From contig JAGBCD010000034.1 of assembly GCA_017938155.1 (NCBI GenBank), positions 1 through 64,000 of the forward strand: a stretch of 64,000 nucleotides of DNA, read 5' to 3'. The notes below the pieces were generated by a model. The model worked only from the letters and a program-made list of their open reading frames with translations. It was not told the DNA's origin and made no database searches. Below are positions 36,885 through 44,958 of this stretch, piece by piece. The position numbers and the translations under genes are program-made. How positions within the stretch are numbered: the stretch's first letter is position 1; the number at the start of each line of letters is the position of its first letter. The DNA is from Paludibacteraceae bacterium (GTDB taxonomy: Bacteria; Bacteroidota; Bacteroidia; Bacteroidales; Paludibacteraceae).

Positions 36885-37514
36885 TCAAAATATCACTTCT
36901 CCAAAATACTCTGGCAAGTGAAACGCAGGTGCCTCTGCCTTGATCGGATTCCACGAAGCATAATGTTTCATCGGTGTTTTGTCCCCACACTTGTATAAGT
37001 TAGCACGGCGACTATGCTCCTTGGTAAGGTCTAATTCTATCAATGATAACGGAATACCAATTAGCAATGTCCAATGTGCTGCGCATAGTTGCTGTCCATA
37101 TCGTTGTATGCTTTTCAGCTGCTCTGCATTCAATCGCACCACATCCACTTTGCGCTCTTTGCGATGGGATGCATTGCAAACGCCTGATGCGTTGAACTCA
37201 AAGTTCCAATAACGAGTGTTATCCGCATTGCCAATAAACATCTCCACACACGCATCTTCGTTGACCAGTTCAAGGTCGTTGGTCTTGGTAACCAAAGGTA
37301 CCTCCCCTTTCACCTCAAAGCGGACGTACAACATCTCATCCGTATGTGCCAAAGTAAATTTAGCATCAGGAGCAACGGGATACTGCTCCGGCCAATTGAT
37401 GGTGTCTATCACGCCCGCAGTAGGCATGGCTGCCATACGTTGATCTATCACAGGCAGCGATAGCGACTGCCAATCGGGTTGATATATTGATTTGGTCTGT
37501 TTCATCTCCAACAT
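36885..37514 (-). CDS. carbohydrate-binding family 9-like protein
   Basis: 209 aa with a CBM9-like beta-sandwich fold: FTLAHTDEMLYVRFEVKG, then VNEDACVEMFIGN and WNFEFNASGVCNASHRKER. The end YASWNPIKAEAPAFHLPEYFGEVIF is typical of this Bacteroidetes family. No signal peptide is visible, unusual for a sugar-binding protein, so the role is unclear. Starts at 37514 or, four codons in, 37505. It follows the T9SS type B gene by 6 bases and is the last gene of the serA run. Confidence 0.8.
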   Translation of the reverse strand: MLEMKQTKSIYQPDWQSLSLPVIDQRMAAMPTAGVIDTINWPEQYPVAPDAKFTLAHTDEMLYVRFEVKGEVPLVTKTNDLELVNEDACVEMFIGNADNTRYWNFEFNASGVCNASHRKERKVDVVRLNAEQLKSIQRYGQQLCAAHWTLLIGIPLSLIELDLTKEHSRRANLYKCGDKTPMKHYASWNPIKAEAPAFHLPEYFGEVIF

Positions 37515-37520
37515 CTGGTT

Positions 37521-38777
37521 TTATTTTCCTCCTCTGATAAGGTTGATGTCTCCTTTCAGTTTATAAACGATACCATCCGTACCCACTGCTTCGATGATAT
37601 AGTAATACGCTCCATCGGGTGCTTTCTTTCCATTGATTTTGCCATCCCACCCTTTGGCAGGGTCGGTCCAAGAAAAGACTTGATGTCCCCATCTATTGAA
37701 AACCCAGCAATGGAACTCACCTATGGATCTATAAGCAACACGGAACTCGTCGTTTTTGCCATCGCCATTAGGCGTAAAAACGTTAGGCGCCATCATCATG
37801 GATTCTTTGACTACGATATCAGCAAAAGTGGTATCACAAGCGCACCCTGCTGCATTCTCCATATGGAGTTCCACCTTATAAGTACCATTTTGCTCGAAGA
37901 CATACCGTTGTTCGTTATCCTCACGGAGCGCCAACTGCTCATCAAAACGCCAGAACTTCCACGTGAAATATTCGGCAGCAGGCGACGCATTAGCCTTGAA
38001 CAAGATATTCAATGGAGCCGAACCCATCACTGTAGATTCTTCTATTGGACGATCGGCTTCATTCTCACGCTTGCTGCCTCGCAGCGTTGTAAACGATTTA
38101 GCATTATGCGCAATGGCAATCGCCACACATTCGTCTGACGTCACGGAGTCCTCAAAGTACACATCTTTCATCGTGAAAGTGGCATTGATAAGCTGTTTTT
38201 GTTCCAGAAGAACACCATGATGCTGCGTTAATAGGAGTGTATCTACCTGCTCAATAGTCTGCCAATTGTCCTCTTGCCAAGTAAGGTTGTTGTGACGCAC
38301 TATCACTTGGCGTGGCAACGTAGCATAGAGCCCATCAAAGGTCTTGTATGTAAATGTTTTGAGGTAGTCTTGCGCCAAAGTATCTTGTAGGTCCATCGTC
38401 ACTTGTTCGCAAGTAGGAGTAACCCAAAGTGCACACTTGTCCAAACGATAGTTTTGATAGTCGAACACTACCACTGTATCGGCTTGCGTTCCTTGCTGAG
38501 CGACATACACCGTTGCATCGTCCAATTGCGTCAATGCGGTGTATGAACCTATGGATTGGAGTGTGCCATTGAGTTTGAACCATTCGGCCATCTGCCCATT
38601 GGCAGTCTCTAAGGTAGCCGCATTAAGATTTGGGAAAACGAATGCATACTGCAATCCGTTGACATCAGTCATTACGTGCGCATTCCTATCCATCTGTATC
38701 ACGGCGGCATGCACACACATGCAGCAGCAGACTAAAAAAGAAACGAGAGATATTTTTATCGCGTTGTATGAGGTCAT
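37521..38777 (-). CDS. T9SS type B sorting domain protein (gliding motility-associated C-terminal domain)
   Basis: 418 aa exported protein. Signal peptide VSFLVCCCMCVHAAV near residue 25. The centre includes a PKD-like stretch (LFKANASPAAEYFTWKFWRFDE). The last 90 residues are the CHU_C/type B sorting domain: PNVFTPNGDGKNDEFRV, FNRWGHQVF, GWDGKINGKKAPDGAYYYIIE. Such proteins leave by T9SS and attach to, or leave, the cell surface. It starts 7 bases after serA, an odd partner for a serine biosynthesis gene. Function unknown. Confidence 0.87.
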   Translation of the reverse strand: MTSYNAIKISLVSFLVCCCMCVHAAVIQMDRNAHVMTDVNGLQYAFVFPNLNAATLETANGQMAEWFKLNGTLQSIGSYTALTQLDDATVYVAQQGTQADTVVVFDYQNYRLDKCALWVTPTCEQVTMDLQDTLAQDYLKTFTYKTFDGLYATLPRQVIVRHNNLTWQEDNWQTIEQVDTLLLTQHHGVLLEQKQLINATFTMKDVYFEDSVTSDECVAIAIAHNAKSFTTLRGSKRENEADRPIEESTVMGSAPLNILFKANASPAAEYFTWKFWRFDEQLALREDNEQRYVFEQNGTYKVELHMENAAGCACDTTFADIVVKESMMMAPNVFTPNGDGKNDEFRVAYRSIGEFHCWVFNRWGHQVFSWTDPAKGWDGKINGKKAPDGAYYYIIEAVGTDGIVYKLKGDINLIRGGK

Positions 38778-38784
38778 TCGATTG

Positions 38785-39705
38785 TTATTTGTTCAGTTGA
38801 AATTGGGTATTTCCATTTTGGAAAAAATCCACTATTTGTTTCGCTGCCGCTATTCCTGCGTTGATATTGGCTTCTGCGGTTTGCGCTCCCATCTTCTTAG
38901 GTGTAGCAAAATATCTTCCTTCAAAAAGTTCATTCATCTTCTTATCTGCAGCGGGCATGACATCGGTCATATACTTGAAGTCTTTTCTCTCTTGCATGAA
39001 GAGTATCAATTCTTCCTCATTAATCACCTCTTTGCGCGCAGTGTTGATCAGTATAGCTCCCTGTGGCATAAGGTTGAGTAGCGATTGATTGATACTATTC
39101 TTGGTCTGAGGAGTAGCAGGGATATGCAAACTAACAATATCACATGTGCTATAAAGTTCTTGGGCAGAGTGAAGCGGCTGGATGCCATCTTGTACCATCT
39201 TCTCGTCTGGGCAAAAAGCATCATACGCATAGATATCCATACCAAAACCTTTAGCTATTCTCGCCACATTCCTACCCACATTACCATAAGCATGAATACC
39301 TAATTTCTTCCCCTTGAGTTCAATACCGCTGGTACCATTGTATAAGTTTCTGACGGCCATAACCATTAACCCCATAGCCAATTCGGCCACTGCATTCGCA
39401 TTCTGTCCTGGAGTATTCATTACAACCACCTCATGTTGGGTAGCCGCAGCAAGGTCAATATTGTCATAACCCGCACCCGCCCGCACAACAATCTTCAGAT
39501 TATTGGCTGCTTGAAATACTTCCGCATCGATATTATCCGAGCGAACGATGAGTGCATCCACATCTACTACTGCCTCCAAGAGCTGTTGTTTGGAAGCATA
39601 CTTCTCAAGCAATAATAGTTCATAACCTGCTTGTTCTACCACTTCACGAATACCATCCACTGCCACTTTGGCAAAAGGTTTTTCTGTAGCAATCAGTACT
39701 TTCAT
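38785..39705 (-). CDS. serA: D-3-phosphoglycerate dehydrogenase
   Basis: First step of serine synthesis: 3-phosphoglycerate to 3-phosphohydroxypyruvate with NAD. 306 aa, the short form without an ACT domain. Nucleotide-binding loop GIHAYGNVGRNVARIA, catalytic Arg in VVRAGAGYDNIDLAA, and Glu in NTARKEVINEEEL. Where most family members have the catalytic His (PHIGA) this protein has KKMGAQTAEA, a lysine. I recall such a Lys replacement in related short enzymes. ATG 39705 (MKVLIATEKPF) matches the family; the open frame upstream to 39801 is leader. Own promoter at 39820-39850. Confidence 0.92.
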   Translation of the reverse strand: MKVLIATEKPFAKVAVDGIREVVEQAGYELLLLEKYASKQQLLEAVVDVDALIVRSDNIDAEVFQAANNLKIVVRAGAGYDNIDLAAATQHEVVVMNTPGQNANAVAELAMGLMVMAVRNLYNGTSGIELKGKKLGIHAYGNVGRNVARIAKGFGMDIYAYDAFCPDEKMVQDGIQPLHSAQELYSTCDIVSLHIPATPQTKNSINQSLLNLMPQGAILINTARKEVINEEELILFMQERKDFKYMTDVMPAADKKMNELFEGRYFATPKKMGAQTAEANINAGIAAAKQIVDFFQNGNTQFQLNK

Positions 39706-39819
39706 ATTCTCAACTAATGATGTGTAATAAAGCGTTGCCTCCTTTATTTTAGGCTTTACAAATCGAAAGAAATTTTCCATAAAATAGATATTAGTAAGCA
39801 ACTATAAATATTTGGTCTG

Positions 39820-39850
39820 CAAAGGTAAGAAAAAAAAATCGTATTTGCAA
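39820..39850 (-). promoter_or_regulatory. serA promoter
   Basis: Plus-strand CAAAGGTA (39820-39827) and CAA (39848-39850), 20-base spacer. The leader to ATG 39705 would be about 105 bases. Confidence 0.72.
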
Positions 39851-39931
39851 TTATTACATTGCCATAGAAAAGAAAAAAGTTACGTTTCATGTTGGATTAA
39901 CTGCCCTATGATACTTCTATAATTTTTGCAA

Positions 39932-40155
39932 AGGTATAGCAAGGGTATAGCAAGGGTATACGTTTTGTAAACGCTTCGCTACTGAAACTTTGTAACTATC
40001 GTTTGAAGTGTAGCCGAGATAAGTAGCAATCGTTCGAGGCGTAAGCCGAGATAAGAATTCGAACACGCTCCTTAAACTTTGAAACAGCGAAGCGATGAGA
40101 CAAGCACCGCAGGTGCGTGAAACGTTTAACCTTTGAACCCTTAGAACTTTTGACG
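39932..40155. repeat. 11 bp array plus inverted copy E of the composite repeat
   Basis: Three 11 bp units of GCAAGGGTATA (39932-39962), then a block in reverse orientation relative to copies A and C: CGAACACGCTCCTTAAAC, AACAGCGAAGCGATGA, GCACC-GCA-GGTGC (40104-40116) and GTGAAACGTTTAACC, ending in a GGTTCTAAR remnant. Gap between serC and serA; no gene seen. Confidence 0.72.
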
Positions 40156-40180
40156 CCCTCAACCTCGTCTCGTGAAACAG

Positions 40181-40210
40181 CAACAGCACCCTGCATGCAA
40201 GGTGCTGTTG
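40181..40210 (-). terminator. serC terminator
   Basis: 10 bp perfect arms CAACAGCACC (40181-40190) and GGTGCTGTTG (40201-40210), just after the serC stop codon at 40235. T-run downstream is weak. Confidence 0.6.
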
Positions 40211-40234
40211 AATATTGTTTTCGGAAGGATTGCC

Positions 40235-41323
40235 TTATATTTTAGCTTCGTAAGCATGGATGCAATCCACAAGTGCTTGCACTCCTTCCAGTGTCATTGC
40301 ATTGTAGCAACTTGCACGGAAACCACCCACTAAACGGTGGCCTTTGATACCCACCATACCACACTGGGTAGCATACACCATAAAGTCAGCTTCCAACTCT
40401 TGATATTCAGGTTTGAGCACAAAGCAGATATTCATTCTTGAACGGTCTTCTGTTTGAACTGTTCCTTGGAAAATCTTGCTACTATCAATGCAATCGTATA
40501 GCAAATTAGCCTTAGCAATATTGCGTTGTTCAGCAGCTTGCAAACCACCATTGGCTTTTAGCCATCTCAACGTGAGCATTGCTGAGTAAATTGGCAATAC
40601 AGGTGGCGTATTGAACATAGAACCTCCTTCAATATGTGTTCTATAATCCAACATGGTAGGGATATGTCGAGTCACTTTGCCCAATGCATCTTCTTTGACA
40701 ATAACGAAAGTCACACCTGCAGGCGCAAGGTTCTTTTGTGCACCACCATAGATGATATCATATTGACTAACATCCAATGGTCTGGAAAGGATATCCGAAG
40801 ACATATCTGCGATCAATGGTACACTACCCTTCTTGTTGTATATCTCAAACAATTTGGCATCATGTATTTCGGTACCATAGATGGTATTATTGGTCGTAAT
40901 ATGCAAATAGTCTGCATCTTGTGGCACTTCAAAATCCATTGGGATATGTGTAAAGTTATCTGCTGCAGACGATGCCACTTCCACTACCTCTCCAAATGCT
41001 TTAGCCTCCTTGATTGCTTTCTTGGACCATACGCCCGTATTGATAAAAGCAGCTTTTTTCTCCAAGCAGTTGAAGGGTACCATACAGAATTGCATGCTTG
41101 CACCACCGCCCAAGAAAATCGTTTTGTAGCCATCAGGAATCTGTAACAATTCCTTCATGAGAGCTTCTGCCTCGTCTAAGACTGGTTGAAAGTACTTCGC
41201 TCTATGCGATATTTCAAGAATGGACAAACCTTCACCTTGAAACTCTAATACCGCATCAGCTGTTTGCTTGATCACTTCTTGTGGCAAGATACTTGGTCCT
41301 GCACTAAAATTGTACTTTTTCAT
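40235..41323 (-). CDS. serC: phosphoserine aminotransferase
   Basis: PLP enzyme converting 3-phosphohydroxypyruvate and glutamate to phosphoserine; it can also act in pyridoxal phosphate synthesis alongside PdxA. 362 aa, normal. Start [16 protein letters not shown] is the family signature; PLP lysine in [12 protein letters not shown]; phosphate-binding residues in [16 protein letters not shown]. The C-terminal [22 protein letters not shown] is conserved. It lies 87 bases after the oadA-like gene, and serA follows after a repeat-filled gap with its own promoter. serB is not in the window. Confidence 0.95.
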   Translation of the reverse strand: MKKYNFSAGPSILPQEVIKQTADAVLEFQGEGLSILEISHRAKYFQPVLDEAEALMKELLQIPDGYKTIFLGGGASMQFCMVPFNCLEKKAAFINTGVWSKKAIKEAKAFGEVVEVASSAADNFTHIPMDFEVPQDADYLHITTNNTIYGTEIHDAKLFEIYNKKGSVPLIADMSSDILSRPLDVSQYDIIYGGAQKNLAPAGVTFVIVKEDALGKVTRHIPTMLDYRTHIEGGSMFNTPPVLPIYSAMLTLRWLKANGGLQAAEQRNIAKANLLYDCIDSSKIFQGTVQTEDRSRMNICFVLKPEYQELEADFMVYATQCGMVGIKGHRLVGGFRASCYNAMTLEGVQALVDCIHAYEAKI

Positions 41324-41410
41324 ATTCTTCGTTCGTTAAAAAACTCACATTTCATGTCGCCAAGCGACGTTTCATTCGGCCTTGTCACGCTACTAAGTTG
41401 TCGTTTTGAT

Positions 41411-43318
41411 TTATTTGGTAAATTTCCACTTGCTCTTAGGAGCCTCAATAACGACATTATCCGCCTTCTTTACTGCGTCTTGGATTGCTTCTTTTACTTT
41501 CTTGGCTGTTTCTTTTACATTCTCAACCACTTCTTCAACCAAGTCTGCTTTCTCTACCCATGCGATAGCATCTCCCTTGGTAGCGGTCATACCTTGCTCT
41601 TTCTCTATCGCCACGATGCGGCAGTGGTCAAAAGCACGTATTGGTTCTATGCCATGAGGTGTTTGCAAGTAGCAAACCACATCGCCCTTCTTGAAGAAAG
41701 TGCCGAAAGCAGGCGCCTTGCTATCTTCGTTGAAGTCCAACTCCCAAACCACTTTACCCGACAATGGTGCTTCTATTGGTTCTGCGTTAGGATGCAAGAT
41801 TGCACGTTTGTCGGCAGCAGAGATAAAGGTCACTTGTTGTCCTCCAGCCGCAGCTTTTTCCATACGCTCCAACAAGTCTTTGTTGAATTGTTCTTTGGCT
41901 TGTCCTGATTTATATTCACGATATTGTTTCTCGTGCATTGCAAACTCAAAGAGTTCTTCATCATCTTGTCCACGATCCCAACCTTTCTCTTCCATCTCAG
42001 CGATGAATTGTGGCAATACATTTGGATACAATGCTTGTGGGTCATCGGTATAGAACTCCATACCCTTCTCTTTTGCCAATTCAATAATCTCAGGAGCTAA
42101 CTCGCCTGGTAGTTTACCAGACTTACCTAAGATCATGCCCCACATGGCAGGGTCCATGCGTGTGAAAGGTTTTTCTCCCATTGACTTGGAATATAGATTC
42201 ATCAGCGCAGCATTCTTCACATATTGTGAGAATGGAGTAACCAAACAAGGAGTACCCAACATTGGCCATATACGTTGCACTTCATCAAAGAGTTCTACGA
42301 GGAGTTCATCTTCGCTGAGCGCATTTTCTCCTCGTTTCACAAGATTGGCATTGATAGCCGCATGCATACCTTTGAGGTCGGCCATCAATGAACCCATCAT
42401 ACCACCCGGTAGTCCACAACCCACGAGCAGTGAAGTCATTTTGGAATTGCGAGGGTCGATCCAATAACCAAGGAAGTCGTCAATGAAGGATTGGGTCAAA
42501 CTACGTGCTTCCATGTAGGCTTTCATATTGATATCCTTAACCAAGAATCCTGCATCTTTGAGCATAGACTGGATAGTAATAACATCTGGGTGCACCATAC
42601 CCCAGCTAAGTGGTTCCATAGCGACATCCAATACATCACCACCTGCTTTAGCCACTTCTAACATGGATGCAACAGAGAAACCTGGTCCAGAGTGACCATG
42701 GTACTGAATGATAATATCTGGATGTTTTTCTTTGATAGCAGCAACGATAGTACCCAACATCGCTGGTCTTCCGATACCAGCCATGTCTTTCAAACAAATT
42801 TCTTGTGCGCCCCCCTCAATGAGTTGTTCTGCCAAGTTGATATAATATTCAGCATTATGAACTTGCGAATAGGTAATACACATGGTAGCTTGTGCAGTCA
42901 TACCTGCTTCTTTGGCCCACTTGATCGAAGGTAAGATATTTCTTGGGTCATTCAAACCACAGAAAATACGTGTAATATCTACTCCCTGAGCATGTTTAAC
43001 TTTGTACATCAATTGTCTCACATCAGCAGGAACAGGGTTCATACGAAGTGCATTGAGTCCTCGATCCAACATATGGGTTTTGATGCCCACTTCGTTGAAA
43101 GGTTTGGTGAAGGTTCTAACTGCAACATTAGGATTTTCACCATATAATAGATTGACTTGTTCACTGGCTCCACCATTGGTCTCTACACGATCGAAACACC
43201 CCATATCAATGATAACGGGTGCAATCTTTGCTAATTGATCCTTGCGAGGTACATATTTACCACTGGACTGCCACATGTCACGATAGACAAGTGAAAATTG
43301 AATTTCTTTCTTTGCCAT
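41411..43318 (-). CDS. oxaloacetate decarboxylase alpha / pyruvate carboxylase subunit B-like protein
   Basis: 635 aa. The carboxyltransferase TIM barrel includes SLVYRDMWQSSGKYVPR, ICLKDMAGIGRPA (metal and substrate site; KDMAG is the carbamylated-lysine type motif) and QYHGHSGPG. A PYC_OADA conserved domain follows (LVTPFSQYVKNAALMN). The C-terminal biotinyl-like domain (about 535-605) keeps the fold (GKVVWELDFNEDS, FFKKGDVVCYLQ) but lacks the usual MKM biotinylation motif, with TPHGIEPIRA at the turn. It would therefore need a separate biotin carrier, or work without one. A Lys/Val-rich tail follows. Probably feeds the oxaloacetate/pyruvate and succinate-propionate routes. Confidence 0.85.
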   Translation of the reverse strand: MAKKEIQFSLVYRDMWQSSGKYVPRKDQLAKIAPVIIDMGCFDRVETNGGASEQVNLLYGENPNVAVRTFTKPFNEVGIKTHMLDRGLNALRMNPVPADVRQLMYKVKHAQGVDITRIFCGLNDPRNILPSIKWAKEAGMTAQATMCITYSQVHNAEYYINLAEQLIEGGAQEICLKDMAGIGRPAMLGTIVAAIKEKHPDIIIQYHGHSGPGFSVASMLEVAKAGGDVLDVAMEPLSWGMVHPDVITIQSMLKDAGFLVKDINMKAYMEARSLTQSFIDDFLGYWIDPRNSKMTSLLVGCGLPGGMMGSLMADLKGMHAAINANLVKRGENALSEDELLVELFDEVQRIWPMLGTPCLVTPFSQYVKNAALMNLYSKSMGEKPFTRMDPAMWGMILGKSGKLPGELAPEIIELAKEKGMEFYTDDPQALYPNVLPQFIAEMEEKGWDRGQDDEELFEFAMHEKQYREYKSGQAKEQFNKDLLERMEKAAAGGQQVTFISAADKRAILHPNAEPIEAPLSGKVVWELDFNEDSKAPAFGTFFKKGDVVCYLQTPHGIEPIRAFDHCRIVAIEKEQGMTATKGDAIAWVEKADLVEEVVENVKETAKKVKEAIQDAVKKADNVVIEAPKSKWKFTK

Positions 43319-43419
43319 ATTGTATTTCTTAAGTTGTTTAGTTTGTTTGCATCATTGTCTGTGTAAACTGCAAACAAGTAGTTAATATTCTTCATGGTAT
43401 GGATACTACTATCCGTCCG

Positions 43420-43450
43420 CAAAGATACTACATTTATTATAATTATGCAA
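43420..43450 (-). promoter_or_regulatory. promoter of the oadA-like gene
   Basis: Plus-strand CAAAGATA (43420-43427) and CAA (43448-43450), 20-base spacer, about 100 bases before the start. Confidence 0.72.
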
Positions 43451-43467
43451 GAGATTGGCATATAAAA

Positions 43468-43680
43468 GTTTCAAAGGTTCATGCACCTGCGGTGCTGTTT
43501 CACGCATCGAAGATGCTTGTTTCACCGCTTCGCTGGTTCAGAGTTTTCACGCAGCAGAGTTGCTGTTTCACGAGACCACGTCGCTTGTTAAAGAGTCTTA
43601 AAGGCTGTTGAACTCAACCTATAATTCAGAATTCAATTCCCCAATCATTGAACGCAAGTGCGTTTGGAGTTTGAAACTTT
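43468..43680. repeat. composite dispersed intergenic repeat, copy F
   Basis: Triloop palindromes GCACC-TGC-GGTGC (43483-43495), GCATC-GAA-GATGC (43504-43516) and an imperfect GCAGC-AGA-GTTGC (43551-43563) in the usual GTTTCACGC..GCTTGTTTCA frame, plus AACGCA-AG-TGCGTT near 43654. Confidence 0.72.
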
Positions 43681-43700
43681 TGAAAAAATATTAAATTTTC

Positions 43701-43731
43701 TTGCATATATATGAAAATTATTATATTTTTG
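43701..43731 (+). promoter_or_regulatory. promoter of the AI-2E/CotH genes
   Basis: -33 TTG 43701-43703, 20-base spacer, -7 TATTTTTG 43724-43731, about 39 bases before the start. Confidence 0.72.
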
Positions 43732-43769
43732 CATCAAATTACCGAGATTTGTTCAAATCGCAAATATAA

Positions 43770-44957
43770 ATGGCAAAATTAACGAAAAATAAGTCTGCTC
43801 AACGCAAGAAAAAAGTTACAGAAGCAGTCACTTCTGCGACTATACAAAATAGCGACTTGATTTCTCCATCTGTATCTACCACTAAACAATCGTCAATATG
43901 GACGATGGATCGCATTGTTCGCTGCATCATCACATTGGTAGTTATTATTGCTTTGGCATGTTTGATAAAGCGGTTGAGTGGTGTTTTATTACCCTTTTTG
44001 ATTAGTTTCGTTGTGGCATACATGTTGGCACCCATCGTACATTTTTTCCAACACACATGCCGTTTGAAAAATCGATTATTATCCGTATTGGTGACACTCA
44101 TCTTGGTAATGGGTCTTATCACGGGTGCTATCGCAGCCGTTGTGCCTGCCATCACAAAACAAGCACATGCTTTATCAACGAGTGTCAAAGAGTATGTGAC
44201 ACACCTTCACACGAATGAGTTTTTCTCTGAACGCGTGAATAATCGGTTTGAAGAGATTATTCAGAGTTTTGATATACAGGCGTTCTTGTCCAATGCAGAC
44301 GTCCAACAAACTATCAAGGAACTGGTGCCTCACGTGAGTAGTTGGATTAGTAGCGGTGTGAGTGCCGTAGCAGGATTGGCAATCGTATTTGTATGCTTGC
44401 TCTACATTATATTTCTGCTGCTTGATTACGAAAAAATCTCCAATAGTTGGCAAGATTACATCCCTCATCGTTATCGTAACAAGATACAAATATTGGTAAG
44501 CGATCTGAGTAAACATATGAATGGATATTTCCGTGGGCAAGCATTGGTAGCAGGTATCGTAGGAATATTGTTTGCTATAGGTTTTCAAATCATAGGACTT
44601 CCGATGGGCATCGGTATTGGTTTGATGATAGGTGTCCTCAATTTGGTACCCTATTTGCAAGCCTTGGGCATCCCACCTTGTATCATTCTGGGACTCATAC
44701 AAGCGGCAGAGACAGGTCGTCCTATATGGGTAGTATTGCTATGTATAGCGGCCGTATTTGTAGTTGTACAATCAATCCAAGACCTTATATTGGTCCCTAA
44801 GATTATGGGTAATGTGACGGGAATGGGGCCTGCAATGATTCTCCTCAGTTTATCTATATGGGGAGCATTGTTAGGCATTGTGGGAATGATCATTGCGTTG
44901 CCTGTAACCACCCTTATCATCTCTTATTATAAACAATTTATATTGAACAAACATTAG
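43770..44957 (+). CDS. AI-2E family transporter (PerM/TqsA type)
   Basis: Membrane protein of 395 aa with about eight hydrophobic segments in the AI-2E/UPF0118 layout: one long first pair (IITLVVIIALACLIK, then LLPFLISFVVAYMLAPIV), a large soluble loop (about 130-210), and a C-terminal membrane bundle with the conserved GMGIGLMIGVLNLVPYLQALG and PALVILLSL-like segments (GPAMILLSLSIWGALLG). Family members export small molecules or sodium; only some concern autoinducer-2. The N-terminal 40 residues are Lys/Ser/Thr-rich. CotH starts one base after its stop. Confidence 0.87.
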   Translation: MAKLTKNKSAQRKKKVTEAVTSATIQNSDLISPSVSTTKQSSIWTMDRIVRCIITLVVIIALACLIKRLSGVLLPFLISFVVAYMLAPIVHFFQHTCRLKNRLLSVLVTLILVMGLITGAIAAVVPAITKQAHALSTSVKEYVTHLHTNEFFSERVNNRFEEIIQSFDIQAFLSNADVQQTIKELVPHVSSWISSGVSAVAGLAIVFVCLLYIIFLLLDYEKISNSWQDYIPHRYRNKIQILVSDLSKHMNGYFRGQALVAGIVGILFAIGFQIIGLPMGIGIGLMIGVLNLVPYLQALGIPPCIILGLIQAAETGRPIWVVLLCIAAVFVVVQSIQDLILVPKIMGNVTGMGPAMILLSLSIWGALLGIVGMIIALPVTTLIISYYKQFILNKH

Positions 44958-44958
44958 T

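Noticed and set aside
39706..39801. N-terminal extension of SerA by 32 residues
   Set aside because: Family proteins begin at MKVLIATEKPF; the extension lies in the leader behind the promoter and is not conserved-looking.
39907..40196. Two overlapping minus-strand open frames of 66-90 codons
   Set aside because: They translate the 11 bp array and composite repeat copy E and carry the same shadow repeats as other spacers.
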